DNA of 43,103 nucleotides. Source: Paracoccaceae bacterium. Lineage in GTDB: Bacteria; Pseudomonadota; Alphaproteobacteria; Rhodobacterales; Rhodobacteraceae. Below are positions 28,346 through 36,482 of the stretch, piece after piece (position 1 is the stretch's first letter; the number at the start of each line of letters is the position of its first letter). The notes below the pieces were generated by a model. It did no database searches. It was not told where the DNA came from and saw nothing but the letters and a program-made list of their open reading frames with translations. The DNA lies in the NCBI GenBank assembly GCA_026710155.1, contig JAPORQ010000035.1, positions 1 through 43,103 of the forward strand, given 5' to 3'. Made by a program: the position numbers and the translations under genes.

Positions 28346-29485
28346 ATGCCCCGTACTAGGACTTTCTATTCACTCAATCATTTAGCTTCAAAATTGCGTG
28401 ACGAGTTGAAAAGCAAGGATTATATCCTGCTTTATGCTTACAATGGTATCGGTAAGACAAGATTATCAACTGCTTTCAAAGAAATAGGAAAAGGTCTGAA
28501 TGCTGACGACGAAACCGAAGTTAGAGATACACTTTATTATAACGCCTTCACGGAAGATCTTTTCACATGGGACAACGATCTGGAGAACGACAAATATCGA
28601 TTTTTGAAACTCAATCAAAGATCTCGTTTCTTTGATGGTCTCCATGCAATGGAAATGGAGACTCGCATCCGTCCACTTCTAGAACGTTATGCTGATTTTG
28701 AATTTAGTATAAATATGACTGACTGGGAAGTGTACTTTGATCGTCATGTAAATCAGACAAATAGAATCGAGAACAGGGGGGAAATGGAAACCTTTTTAGA
28801 GCAGTACATCAAAATTTCCCGTGGCGAAGAGAATATATTCATCTGGTGTTTCTTTCTTGCCATTATCCAGCTTGTACTGGATGATGACGGTAACGGTCCA
28901 TATAGTTGGGTCAACTACATTTACATAGATGACCCGATTTCATCACTTGATGAGCATTATGCAATTAGTGTGGCTCATCATCTATCCAAAATACTGAATT
29001 CAGAAAGTCGGGTCAAAACTGTAATTTCAACACACCATGCACTTTTTTTCAATGTCCTTTACAACGAATTAGATAATGCCAACCAATACTTTCTCAGCCG
29101 TGATAAATCATTTGAAGAATATAAACTTAGCAAAACTGGTGACACTCCCTTTTTTCAACATACGGCAATTTTAACAGAACTCTACGAGGCGTGTCAGACT
29201 GGCAAACTTTTTACCTATCATTTCAATATGCTTAGGACCATTCTGGAAAAAACAGCAAACTTTCATGGTTACCGGAATTTTTCTGAATGTATCAAACTAG
29301 AAGATCAAGATGATACCAGGCTTCTTCATACACGGATGATCAATATTCTTAATCATGGAAATTACTCGTTGTTTGAACCAAAGGAAATGCAGGAAGAAAA
29401 CAAGCAGCATTTTCGTAGGATACTTGATAAATTCATCAAAAAATACCCATTCAATCCCAACTTGTACAACAATCAAAATGAGTGA
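28346..29485 (+). CDS. PrrC-like ATPase embedded in the Type I R-M operon (candidate anticodon nuclease)
   Basis: This 379-residue protein has an ABC/SMC-type ATPase: P-loop YNGIGKT at 32-38, signature-like ISRGEEN at 157-163, Walker B YIYIDDPISSLDE at 192-204 and an H-loop STHH at 228-231. The last 120 residues differ and contain R297-x3-E301 and H337 (LNHGNYS). As I recall, E. coli PrrC, the latent anticodon nuclease kept silent by its linked Type I enzyme, has a catalytic Arg-x3-Glu...His triad and similar length. The gene lies four bases after hsdS and seven before hsdM. Function as a tRNA nuclease that guards the R-M complex is inference; a plain AAA accessory protein is the alternative. 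Confidence 0.72.
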   Translation: MPRTRTFYSLNHLASKLRDELKSKDYILLYAYNGIGKTRLSTAFKEIGKGLNADDETEVRDTLYYNAFTEDLFTWDNDLENDKYRFLKLNQRSRFFDGLHAMEMETRIRPLLERYADFEFSINMTDWEVYFDRHVNQTNRIENRGEMETFLEQYIKISRGEENIFIWCFFLAIIQLVLDDDGNGPYSWVNYIYIDDPISSLDEHYAISVAHHLSKILNSESRVKTVISTHHALFFNVLYNELDNANQYFLSRDKSFEEYKLSKTGDTPFFQHTAILTELYEACQTGKLFTYHFNMLRTILEKTANFHGYRNFSECIKLEDQDDTRLLHTRMINILNHGNYSLFEPKEMQEENKQHFRRILDKFIKKYPFNPNLYNNQNE

Positions 29486-29491
29486 TACGAT

Positions 29492-31108
29492 ATGATAGAA
29501 AAAGAAAAAAGATATCTGGGAAAGACACTCTGGGACATTGCGAACCGCTTGCGCGGTGCCATGGATGCAGATGATTTCCGGGATTACATGCTCGCTTTCC
29601 TGTTTCACCGTTACCTTTCAGGTAATTACGAGTTAGCCGCCAAGAAGGAACTCGGTTCTGACTACCCTGACCCGAATGGTAGTGGTAAAGATGGCTGGTC
29701 TGCACTTTCAATTTGGTATGATAGAAACCCAGAAGATATTCCGGAGTTTGAGGATCAGATGAAACTCAAGACACATTACATCATACGCCCTGAACACTTG
29801 TGGACCAGTTTAGCTTACATGGCGCGTACCCAGGATGGTAATTTGCTCGACATGATTCAAGATGGTTTCAAATACATTGAAAATGAATCATTCGAAAGCA
29901 CCTTTTCCGGACTGTTTTCAGAAATCAATCTTACATCTGATAAATTGGGTAGAGACTTTCCTGAACGTAATGCAGTACTTTGTACGATCATTACGACTAT
30001 CGATGAGGGCCTTCCTGATTATTCATCAGCCAGAGATGATTTGGGAGATGCCTATGAATATCTTATCGGTCAGTTTGCTGCTGACTCAGGAAAAAAGGCT
30101 GGCGAATTTTATACCCCTCAACAGATATCATCAATTCTTTCTGAGATTGTCACACTTGATAGCCAAGATCCGAATGCTGGTAAGCGTGAACAACTTGCAA
30201 GCGTGATGGATTTTGCTTGCGGTTCCGGTTCGTTACTGCTCAATGTACGTAAACACATGGGCCAACAGGGTATAAGCAGATTTTATGGTCAGGAAAAAAA
30301 TATCACTACTTATAACCTTGCCCGCATGAACATGCTTTTACATGGGGTGAAGGATACGGCATTCGATATCTATCATGGTGATACCCTTGCCAATGACTGG
30401 CCGCTACTCCGTGAAACCAACCCAGCCAAAAAGCCTGGCTTCGATGCCATTGTGGCCAACCCTCCATTCAGCTATCGATGGGATCCTAAGGAAGAAATGA
30501 AGAGCGATTCCCGCTTCATTAGTCATGGATTGGCACCAAAGTCTGCGGCGGATTTTGCCTTTCTGCTGCACGGATTCCATTATCTGAACGAAGATGGGGT
30601 GATGGCCATTATATTACCGCACGGAGTGTTGTTCCGAGGAGGTGCAGAAGAAAAAATTCGTCAAAAACTCCTTGATGATGGTCATATTGATACCATCATC
30701 GGGTTGCCAGCCAAACTGTTCTATTCAACAGGTATCCCTGTCTGTATTCTTGTCCTGAAAAAGTGTAGGTGTTCAGATAATGTACTGTTCATTAATGCAT
30801 CCGAGCATTTCGAGAAAGACAAACGGCAAAATAAACTCACCGAAAAACATATCCAGAAAATCATAGATACCTATAAGGAGCGACCAAAGATTATTTCACG
30901 ATATGCCAGATGTGTGGAACTAGAAGAAATAAGAGAAAACAGCTATAACCTGAATATCACGCGTTATGTCAGCACAGCCAAGGAAGAAGAACCAATTGAT
31001 CTAGCTGAGGTGCATACCGAGGTGATTACAGCTGAGAAGAAAATCCAAGAGGCACAAGCAAGACACAATTCATTTCTTATTGAACTTGGGCTCCCTCCTT
31101 TAACTTAA
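29492..31108 (+). CDS. hsdM: Type I restriction-modification DNA methyltransferase subunit HsdM
   Basis: This 538-residue N6-adenine methyltransferase has the N-terminal HsdM helical domain (LWDIANRLRGAMDADDFRDY), then GEFYTP at 204-209. SAM motif I is DFACGSGSLLLN at 240-251 and catalytic motif IV is NPPF at 323-326. The C-terminal coiled coil (about 500-530) pairs with HsdS. It methylates the target site and is needed for HsdR activity. It is the last gene of the operon, in the unusual order R-S-ATPase-M, starting seven bases after the ATPase gene. Confidence 0.97.
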   Translation: MIEKEKRYLGKTLWDIANRLRGAMDADDFRDYMLAFLFHRYLSGNYELAAKKELGSDYPDPNGSGKDGWSALSIWYDRNPEDIPEFEDQMKLKTHYIIRPEHLWTSLAYMARTQDGNLLDMIQDGFKYIENESFESTFSGLFSEINLTSDKLGRDFPERNAVLCTIITTIDEGLPDYSSARDDLGDAYEYLIGQFAADSGKKAGEFYTPQQISSILSEIVTLDSQDPNAGKREQLASVMDFACGSGSLLLNVRKHMGQQGISRFYGQEKNITTYNLARMNMLLHGVKDTAFDIYHGDTLANDWPLLRETNPAKKPGFDAIVANPPFSYRWDPKEEMKSDSRFISHGLAPKSAADFAFLLHGFHYLNEDGVMAIILPHGVLFRGGAEEKIRQKLLDDGHIDTIIGLPAKLFYSTGIPVCILVLKKCRCSDNVLFINASEHFEKDKRQNKLTEKHIQKIIDTYKERPKIISRYARCVELEEIRENSYNLNITRYVSTAKEEEPIDLAEVHTEVITAEKKIQEAQARHNSFLIELGLPPLT

Positions 31109-31624
31109 AAATGAAACTGTAATTCATTGGAATAAATAGCGTCTCATCTTTTTGCGTATCTTTACCTTATGATTGTGAATGATGACACTTAATCCATCAG
31201 TCTAAAAACTTGGAAAATTCTCTGAAATCCAAGCTCCTAAAAAAATTACTCTTTAGTTCGGTAAATTCATCATCATTTTGATAACTTTTTGACTTGAGGG
31301 CACCTCTATTTATTGTCTTCAAGCCACAATTCATCAAATCTGCCACATTCCCGATTTTCGTTGAAGATGGTGTCAACGCCCCTATGGGAAAGGAAAGAAT
31401 TCATTCCTTGCCGGCATTGGGGTGGGAAAATTCAATGCCCTGGATTTTACATTCACCTTATTAACTAAAAGAATTTTATACTACGACCTGAACTGTTTAT
31501 CTTTGGAATTAGTTTTTACTTCTTGCTCTGAATCAATCTGTCATCATCAAAATCTTGAAATATTTCATTTTTTGTATATTTATATACTTTAAGTATGGAA
31601 TCATACTCAATGAGGGAAATCTAA
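31109..31624. other. 516-bp intergenic region between hsdM and the toxin-antitoxin pair
   Basis: I find no convincing gene here. A less AT-rich patch around 31340-31440 looks like decayed coding sequence, but I could not assign it. The last 60 bases hold the promoter and a palindrome before the antitoxin gene. No clear terminator follows hsdM. Confidence 0.5.
31584..31596. promoter_or_regulatory. Candidate operator palindrome in the antitoxin promoter
   Basis: ATACTT-T-AAGTAT is a perfect 6-bp inverted repeat around one base, about 30 bases before the antitoxin ATG. It overlaps AT-rich -10-like sequence (TATATT, TATACT). A Xre-type antitoxin would be expected to repress its own promoter at such a site. 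Confidence 0.45.
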
Positions 31625-32068
31625 ATGCATACTTCCAAAAGTCCAGAAGCAATAATACCGGATTCATATATCTCGCTTGATAACCTCAGAGACAGTGAAA
31701 TTAGGAAACAGTTATCTCCATCTGGATTTCGATTGTTCGTCAATTTTTGTAATCGGTGGGGGTTTGATGAAAAGCAACGCTTGGCTTTATTAGGTGACAT
31801 ACATCGTCAAACTTACCAAAAATGGAAAAGAGAAGGTGTTAATTCACTAAGTAGAGATCAATTGGAAAGAATCTCACTACTTCTTGGTATCCATAAAGGG
31901 CTTAGACTTCTGTTTGCTGATCATGACAGTGCCAAAAGGTGGTTTTTCAGTAAAAACCATGATTTACCATTTTGTGGTATCTCTCCATCTGATTACTTGT
32001 TAAAGGGGAGCATCAATAACTTATATGCGGTAAGGCGTTATATTGATGCTTGGAGAGGAATGAAGTGA
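31625..32068 (+). CDS. Xre/MbcA/ParS-family antitoxin
   Basis: This 147-residue protein has a helix-turn-helix region at about 45-85 (LALLGDIHRQTYQKWKRE). A C-terminal toxin-binding domain follows (LGIHKGLRLLFADHDSAKRWFF, then YLLKGSINNLYAVRRYIDAW), as in the Xre-MbcA-ParS antitoxins. It is predicted to bind and neutralise the RES toxin encoded by the overlapping next gene and to repress the pair. The stop codon overlaps the toxin GTG start (GTGA), typical of such pairs. A good GAGGG site precedes ATG. A palindrome in the promoter supports autoregulation. Confidence 0.88.
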   Translation: MHTSKSPEAIIPDSYISLDNLRDSEIRKQLSPSGFRLFVNFCNRWGFDEKQRLALLGDIHRQTYQKWKREGVNSLSRDQLERISLLLGIHKGLRLLFADHDSAKRWFFSKNHDLPFCGISPSDYLLKGSINNLYAVRRYIDAWRGMK

Positions 32069-32778
32069 TACTTGAAAAAAGTCTTGTAAGAAAAAAAACA
32101 CATCGGCTAATTTCAAGTAAATACCCAACAATAGGCATTTTTGATGATATAACAGATGAACCAGAGGATCTAAAGGCTGGGTTTATTTTTGAAGTCATTA
32201 CCAATGACAGGTTTCTGCTTTTACACAGCAGAATTAACCTCATACCAGATCATGAAATTGTAAGCGGCAATACAGCAAGCCTTGTAATGGCTGCTTATTT
32301 ACATGCTAATGAAAAGGGTGGCAGATTCAATTCTTGGAAATTAGGTGCCTGGTATGCATCATTGGATGTTGAAACAGCACTTGCAGAAACATTTTACCAT
32401 GCTGATAGGAACCTTAGATTATCAGAAAGTGCTTTCCCTAGTAAAATTCAAATTAGAGAACTTATTGCTGATATTGATCAGGAATTAATTGATATCAGAA
32501 ACAGACAAGTTGAGTTACCATTTTTATATCAATCTGATCCTGCAAAATATCAGTTATCACAAGAATGGTCTGATGAATTAAGATGGCCATCAGAATTTGA
32601 AAGATCAGATGAAAACGGGATAATATATAATAGCGTTCGTAAAGAAGGTGGTGAAAATGTTTGTATTTTTTGGCCTACCCGTATCAACCTTCCAGTGAAC
32701 CAAGGCGATCATTATGAATATAATTGGGATAAGGAAGGTAATTCACAAATATTAAAACTTACAAATATAGAGATTTAA
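32065..32778 (+). CDS. RES-domain toxin (NAD+-degrading family)
   Basis: This is a 237-residue RES-domain protein. The conserved residues are visible as THR near residue 12-14, GGRFNSWKLGAWYASLDVETALAE (the R-x-N-S...Y-x-S and E cluster) and a later NSVRK stretch. RES toxins such as MbcT remove NAD+ by phosphorolysis or hydrolysis, causing growth arrest unless bound by the antitoxin. The start is GTG at 32065, overlapping the antitoxin stop, with AGAGGAA upstream; a TTG five codons earlier also keeps the frame open. It is AT-rich like its partner and lies in the defence-type region. Confidence 0.9.
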   Translation: MILEKSLVRKKTHRLISSKYPTIGIFDDITDEPEDLKAGFIFEVITNDRFLLLHSRINLIPDHEIVSGNTASLVMAAYLHANEKGGRFNSWKLGAWYASLDVETALAETFYHADRNLRLSESAFPSKIQIRELIADIDQELIDIRNRQVELPFLYQSDPAKYQLSQEWSDELRWPSEFERSDENGIIYNSVRKEGGENVCIFWPTRINLPVNQGDHYEYNWDKEGNSQILKLTNIEI

Positions 32779-32867
32779 CATCCCTGTATTTTCAAACTGG
32801 TATCTTAACATCACTGTGTTGATGATATGAACCCACCAAGACAACCATTTGCCTTTTTGCTGGTTGC

Positions 32868-33813
32868 GTGGTAAATCATCAACTACCAATCACAACAATA
32901 TTTCATTTGAGCAACAGGCCCTTTTCCAATCACGATACAGGGGTTTCAAAAGGAGGTAGGAAAACATATCGAGTACATCTGGAGGAGGAACTCCTCCACC
33001 TGTTGCACCTTGTGGATTGTCGCAAAGATTCAGCCGAATCGCGCCGGCAGGCCTATATTCTTCTGCTGACCGATGAAGGAAACAGGGATGGTAGTTTCAA
33101 GGATGGTGACATTGCCGGGGTTGGCATTGTGACCCCGGAGCGTATGCGCAGGCAATGTGTCATGGAAGGTCTGGATGCGCCCTTGAACCGAAGGGAGCAG
33201 GCCAACCGGAAGAAGCGCATTCTTGATGGCGAGGGTGAGACTAGATTGGTCAGGCTGACCTGTTCGAAACCCCCTTCCGGCCGTTCGGAATGGACCATAC
33301 AGATATCGAGGGACTGGAGGTCGTCGCCGGCATATCCTTGGAAACGGTGCGGCGGACATTAGGAAAGACAGCTTGAAGCCCTGGCCTGCTATGATCACGG
33401 GCATGAGCGCAACGGGACGGCCAACCTGTTGATGATCCATGCACCCCTCAAAGGGTGACGTCATGTCAAGGTTATGGACCGTTGGACCAAGAGGGATTTT
33501 GCAAAGGCATTGCAGAAACTTGCGGATGTTCACTTTCCAGACCGGAAGATTGTCCTGATCATGTACATCCTGAATGCCCACAGGCTGTACAACCTTTTAA
33601 GAAACCTTTGAACTCGGGGAGGTGGCCAAATTGTTCAGACGGTTCGAGGTCCATCACAACCTGAAGCAGCGCATTCCTGACCGTGAAACGATGATTGAGG
33701 AAGTCGGTGCTTGGGAGGATGGTCGCAATGGTGAGGGAGCGACAACAAACTGGCGCTTCAGGGATCAGGATGCACTTATGAAGTTGAAATTCCTTTATCC
33801 ATCAAATCAATAA
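32868..33813 (+). pseudogene. IS630-family transposase, degenerate
   Basis: Three frames together recall an IS630 transposase. The first (to about 33362) has KTYRVHLEEELLHLL...RRQAYILLLTDEG and TRLVRLTCSKPPSGRSEWT, the N-terminal helix-turn-helix region. A second frame near 33300-33365 continues LEGLEVVAGISLETVRRTL. The piece near 33420-33600 matches the DDE part (RDFAKALQKLADVHFPD), and 33622-33813 gives the C-terminus (RRIPDxET-like, EEVGAWEDGRNGEGATTNWRF). Several frameshifts and a loss in the middle make it inactive. The GC content is higher than in the RES/Xre genes. I did not find clear terminal repeats. Confidence 0.8.
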
Positions 33814-33970
33814 TGGTGAGATACTAATGCACTGATTCAAACAAAAGACTCCAATTAATATTTTCTTGAATACAGATAAATAAAGGGGGAAAGCCTTCAA
33901 AATACGGAAACAATATATAGTGGAAAATGCACTAGTCTTCTAAGGACAGTTTCTCATTTTTAATGAAGTA
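33814..33970. other. Short spacer between the IS630 remnant and tRNA-Thr
   Basis: This is AT-rich sequence without a gene. It would hold the 3' flank of the minus-strand tRNA; no strong terminator hairpin is visible. Confidence 0.4.
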
Positions 33971-34046
<76 letters not shown>

Positions 34047-34554
34047 GCACCAATTTACATTTTGTCAATGATCTCATAATATTATTTCGTTAAGGTTTAG
34101 ACTGATGACCCATTGGACTGAAACACCTAATATCCAAATGTAAAATATTACAAATCAGATACCAAAACACCTGAGGTTGAAGATACAAAATTTGTTTTAG
34201 CAATAACTGAAAATAGTATCCTGATGATACCTTGCAACCACTACATTAATCGAATTTCCAGATCTATCAGAATTTATCAGCAAAAATTCCCCGCAAAACC
34301 CGATAAAAACTATTTACAAGGTAGCTAGTGCAACCTTGCTTGGGTTTACCGGTAAAGCCAAGTTAATAAGTATCAGCAACCCGAGTTTAACACTTCAATC
34401 CAATCGATTTTACTCTGCAATTCCCCATAGGTAAAATTATAGGGAGCTTCATATCAGAGAATGGTGGTGCGCCTATTAAACCTTTATTGACAGTGATATC
34501 ACCATAAAGACGAGGTGTTATTTAATGGGTCTTAAAAGATAGGTTGGCCACGAA
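34047..34554. other. Non-coding stretch upstream of tRNA-Thr
   Basis: About 500 AT-rich bases hold no recognisable gene on either strand. The part next to 34046 must contain the tRNA promoter. A small repeat-like GGTTTACCGGTAAAGCC palindrome lies near 34345-34365, but I can give it no function. Confidence 0.45.
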
Positions 34555-34972
34555 TCAATCCACCAGCCTGTCAAGGCAACTTTCAGGCTGGTCATGCCCC
34601 AATCCATGCACCCCGCACTTCAAGGTCTTGAAGAACCCGCCCGATAACCGGAAGTTCAGGGTCGTGAAATAGCTCGCACCGCACCCGCTGACAGACACCG
34701 GCCCGGCTAGGGAAAGCTGAACCGTTGACCGGCGCGTGTTTTCATACGGATCATCGGCCAGCACACATCTCCATGTCATCGGATTGCCCATCCAGGCTGG
34801 CGCACCCGGAAGCGGAGCCTGTTGCGCTGTCCACCTAGGGAGACAGGTGGGTTCACGGATCGGGGGAATTGGTTCCTGCCATTGCGCCCATGCCGGCGCG
34901 GCCAACACCGCAAGCAGTAAAAGGGCTACTAGTTTAGTGGGGCAGGATTTTTGTGGTTGATCGTTCCATCAT
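34555..34972 (-). pseudogene. Small secreted cysteine-rich protein, N-terminus out of frame
   Basis: The open frame to 34908 gives about 117 residues with five cysteines (TCLPRW, WRCVLAD, SGCGASY, LKCGVHG, ESCLDRL). It begins inside a signal peptide (KLVALLLLAVLAAPAWAQ when read further up). A good AAAGGAG with tandem ATG lies at 34967-34972, but that frame stops after twelve codons. Removing one base in the CCCC run (34939-34942) would join ATG, signal peptide and body. The arrangement matches the paralogue at 35156-35904. It is either a broken gene, a sequencing error or a switchable gene. No known family. Confidence 0.55.
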
Positions 34973-35106
34973 TTTCTCCTTTCGATTTATCAACCGGTGA
35001 AAAGAGATAAACCGGCAGGCCCTGTTTGCCTGTTATATTAACACAAGCCATCAGGTGCAAGGTTGCTGAACCGTCCAAATGCAGGTCTGACAGAGACCAA
35101 TTTGCC

Positions 35107-35131
35107 AAAAAAAGGGCGGTCAAAGCCGCCC
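35107..35131 (-). terminator. Rho-independent terminator of the larger secreted paralogue
   Basis: On the minus strand GGGCGG pairs with CCGCCC around a 6-base loop, followed by seven T. It lies 25 bases past the stop codon of the gene at 35156. Confidence 0.85.
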
Positions 35132-35155
35132 GTTGTTTTGTTATGCACCATGCCG

Positions 35156-35904
35156 TCATTCATCTCCGGGCCAGGGCGAATCATCACACATCTTGTGAGG
35201 TTTCAGTCGAAATTCATCCACCTGTGCTTCGGTTGCACAAATGCACGTCCCCGAATATGAGCCCAGACTGCCATTGCCGGTCACTTTGTACATGAGCGGC
35301 GCAGTATCCGACATAGCCCTGCGGGCAATCTCGGCTTCATTGTCACACGATTCTCCATTTTCATCGGCAATATTAACAATCACCTCACGCATGTCCGGAT
35401 TGATCGTATAACCAGTGCCGGGCATCAAAACAACTTTAACCTCACTTATGCCGGCAATGAGGTTATCGTCTGGAAAGCAGGGAGATCCGCTGTTGGGAGT
35501 ATTACTGCTGTCGGGAAAGCGGTTCAGATTAAACCAGCCGGTGCTGGTCCCTGTATAGGTTGGAGTGGACCGTCTCCGGTAGACAAGGGGGCTGTTTTCT
35601 GGGGTATCCTCGATCCATGGGGGAACATTGTGATTCCGAAACCGGTCAAAGCCGGAGACGGTATAGGCCAGGATGTTGACCGTTACGCCTTGGGCGTTCC
35701 GGCTGGCCCGGATCTGGACCGGCAGGCCGCCATTGCCGCTGTTACAGGGTTGCAACCATGCCTCGCCAATCGGATTGCCCGGTGGCGACAATCGCATGCT
35801 AATCTCCGGCAAAGTCTGCGCCTGTGCCGGTGCGGCCAGCACCGCAAGCAGCAGAAGGGTTACGAGTTTAAATATGGGGGGGGGGTGATAAGCAATCGTT
35901 TCAT
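35156..35904 (-). pseudogene. Secreted cysteine-containing protein interrupted at a C10 tract (possibly phase-variable)
   Basis: The body (frame open to 35842) has about 228 residues and six cysteines in the mature part, with no family I know. Upstream, AAAGGAG and ATG at 35902-35904 start MKRLLITPPP, then reach a run of ten C (35876-35885 as G on the plus strand). With ten C the frame ends at PYLNS-stop; with eleven C it reads straight into IFKLVTLLLLAVLAAPAQAQ, a perfect signal peptide. Total length from ATG to stop is one base short of a multiple of three, as expected. A run of this length is a classic slippage site, so ON/OFF switching is plausible. It is GC-rich relative to its neighbours. 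Confidence 0.65.
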
Positions 35905-36482
35905 GTGTACGTTCTCCTTTCGGTGAATGACTTTAATCATTAATATTGTCATGGCTGGTTTGGGTTGATGGCAACCAAGGGACAGAGTCCCATGGCCTTT
36001 TCGATTTGGGGCTTGCAAGGATGGGTTGGCGGAGGTGCGCTTTTCCTCCCCACCCGAACCATCCCACCTGATGGAACCCGGTTCCTGAAAGCCTTGGGAC
36101 CGGCACCCCGTGCGCCGAGGAACGGCGGGAGGTGGCGTGGGTGGACTGGACGCCGGGCAGGAATTGGCGGGGGAGCATGGATTGGGGCGGGACCGGTTTG
36201 GAGGCTGCCTTGACAGGCTGGTGGATTGATGCGTGTTCAACCGATCTTTATAAGCCTCTATTTAATTGGTTATAAAATTCAATATACCGGAATCAGGATT
36301 ATATCATTGTCTTGAAAACTAATGGTTATCTGGATCACAGGTTGGAAATCACTGCAACCAAATAAAATCATCAATACAGTTGTATTAAAACGGTTTACTG
36401 GCTGGCAGGATTTTCTTGCTACAATGTTTGGTTATGATTATAACACTGGTAAATGTACTGATCTACCAAAGAGGAGTTTTGC
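35905..36482. other. GC-rich then AT-rich intergenic region
   Basis: The part at about 35960-36230 is strikingly GC-rich and G-skewed. It is open in several frames, but translations are low-complexity (Pro/Arg/Gly/Trp), so I call no gene. From 36240 the sequence turns AT-rich and should hold the promoter of the AAA gene, whose GAGGAG site lies just before 36483. Confidence 0.5.

Noticed and set aside
32777-32820. Two TTAACATC(C/A)CTGT direct repeats after the RES gene, considered as IS630 ends or CRISPR-like repeats
   Set aside because: Only two copies about 30 bases apart, no matching copy at the other end of the IS630 remnant, and no regular array.
35965-36213. 82-codon plus-strand ORF in the GC-rich block
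   Set aside because: Low-complexity Gly/Arg/Trp/Pro translation, no ribosome site, and equally open opposite frames.
35860-36240. 126-codon minus-strand ORF ending in the poly-C region
   Set aside because: Only its last 14 codons (from the ATG at 35904) have a ribosome site and make sense; the rest is low-complexity GC-rich sequence.
36296-36316. GGATTATATCATTG resembling an IS1595-type end
   Set aside because: No matching inverted end and no 8-bp duplication could be found nearby.
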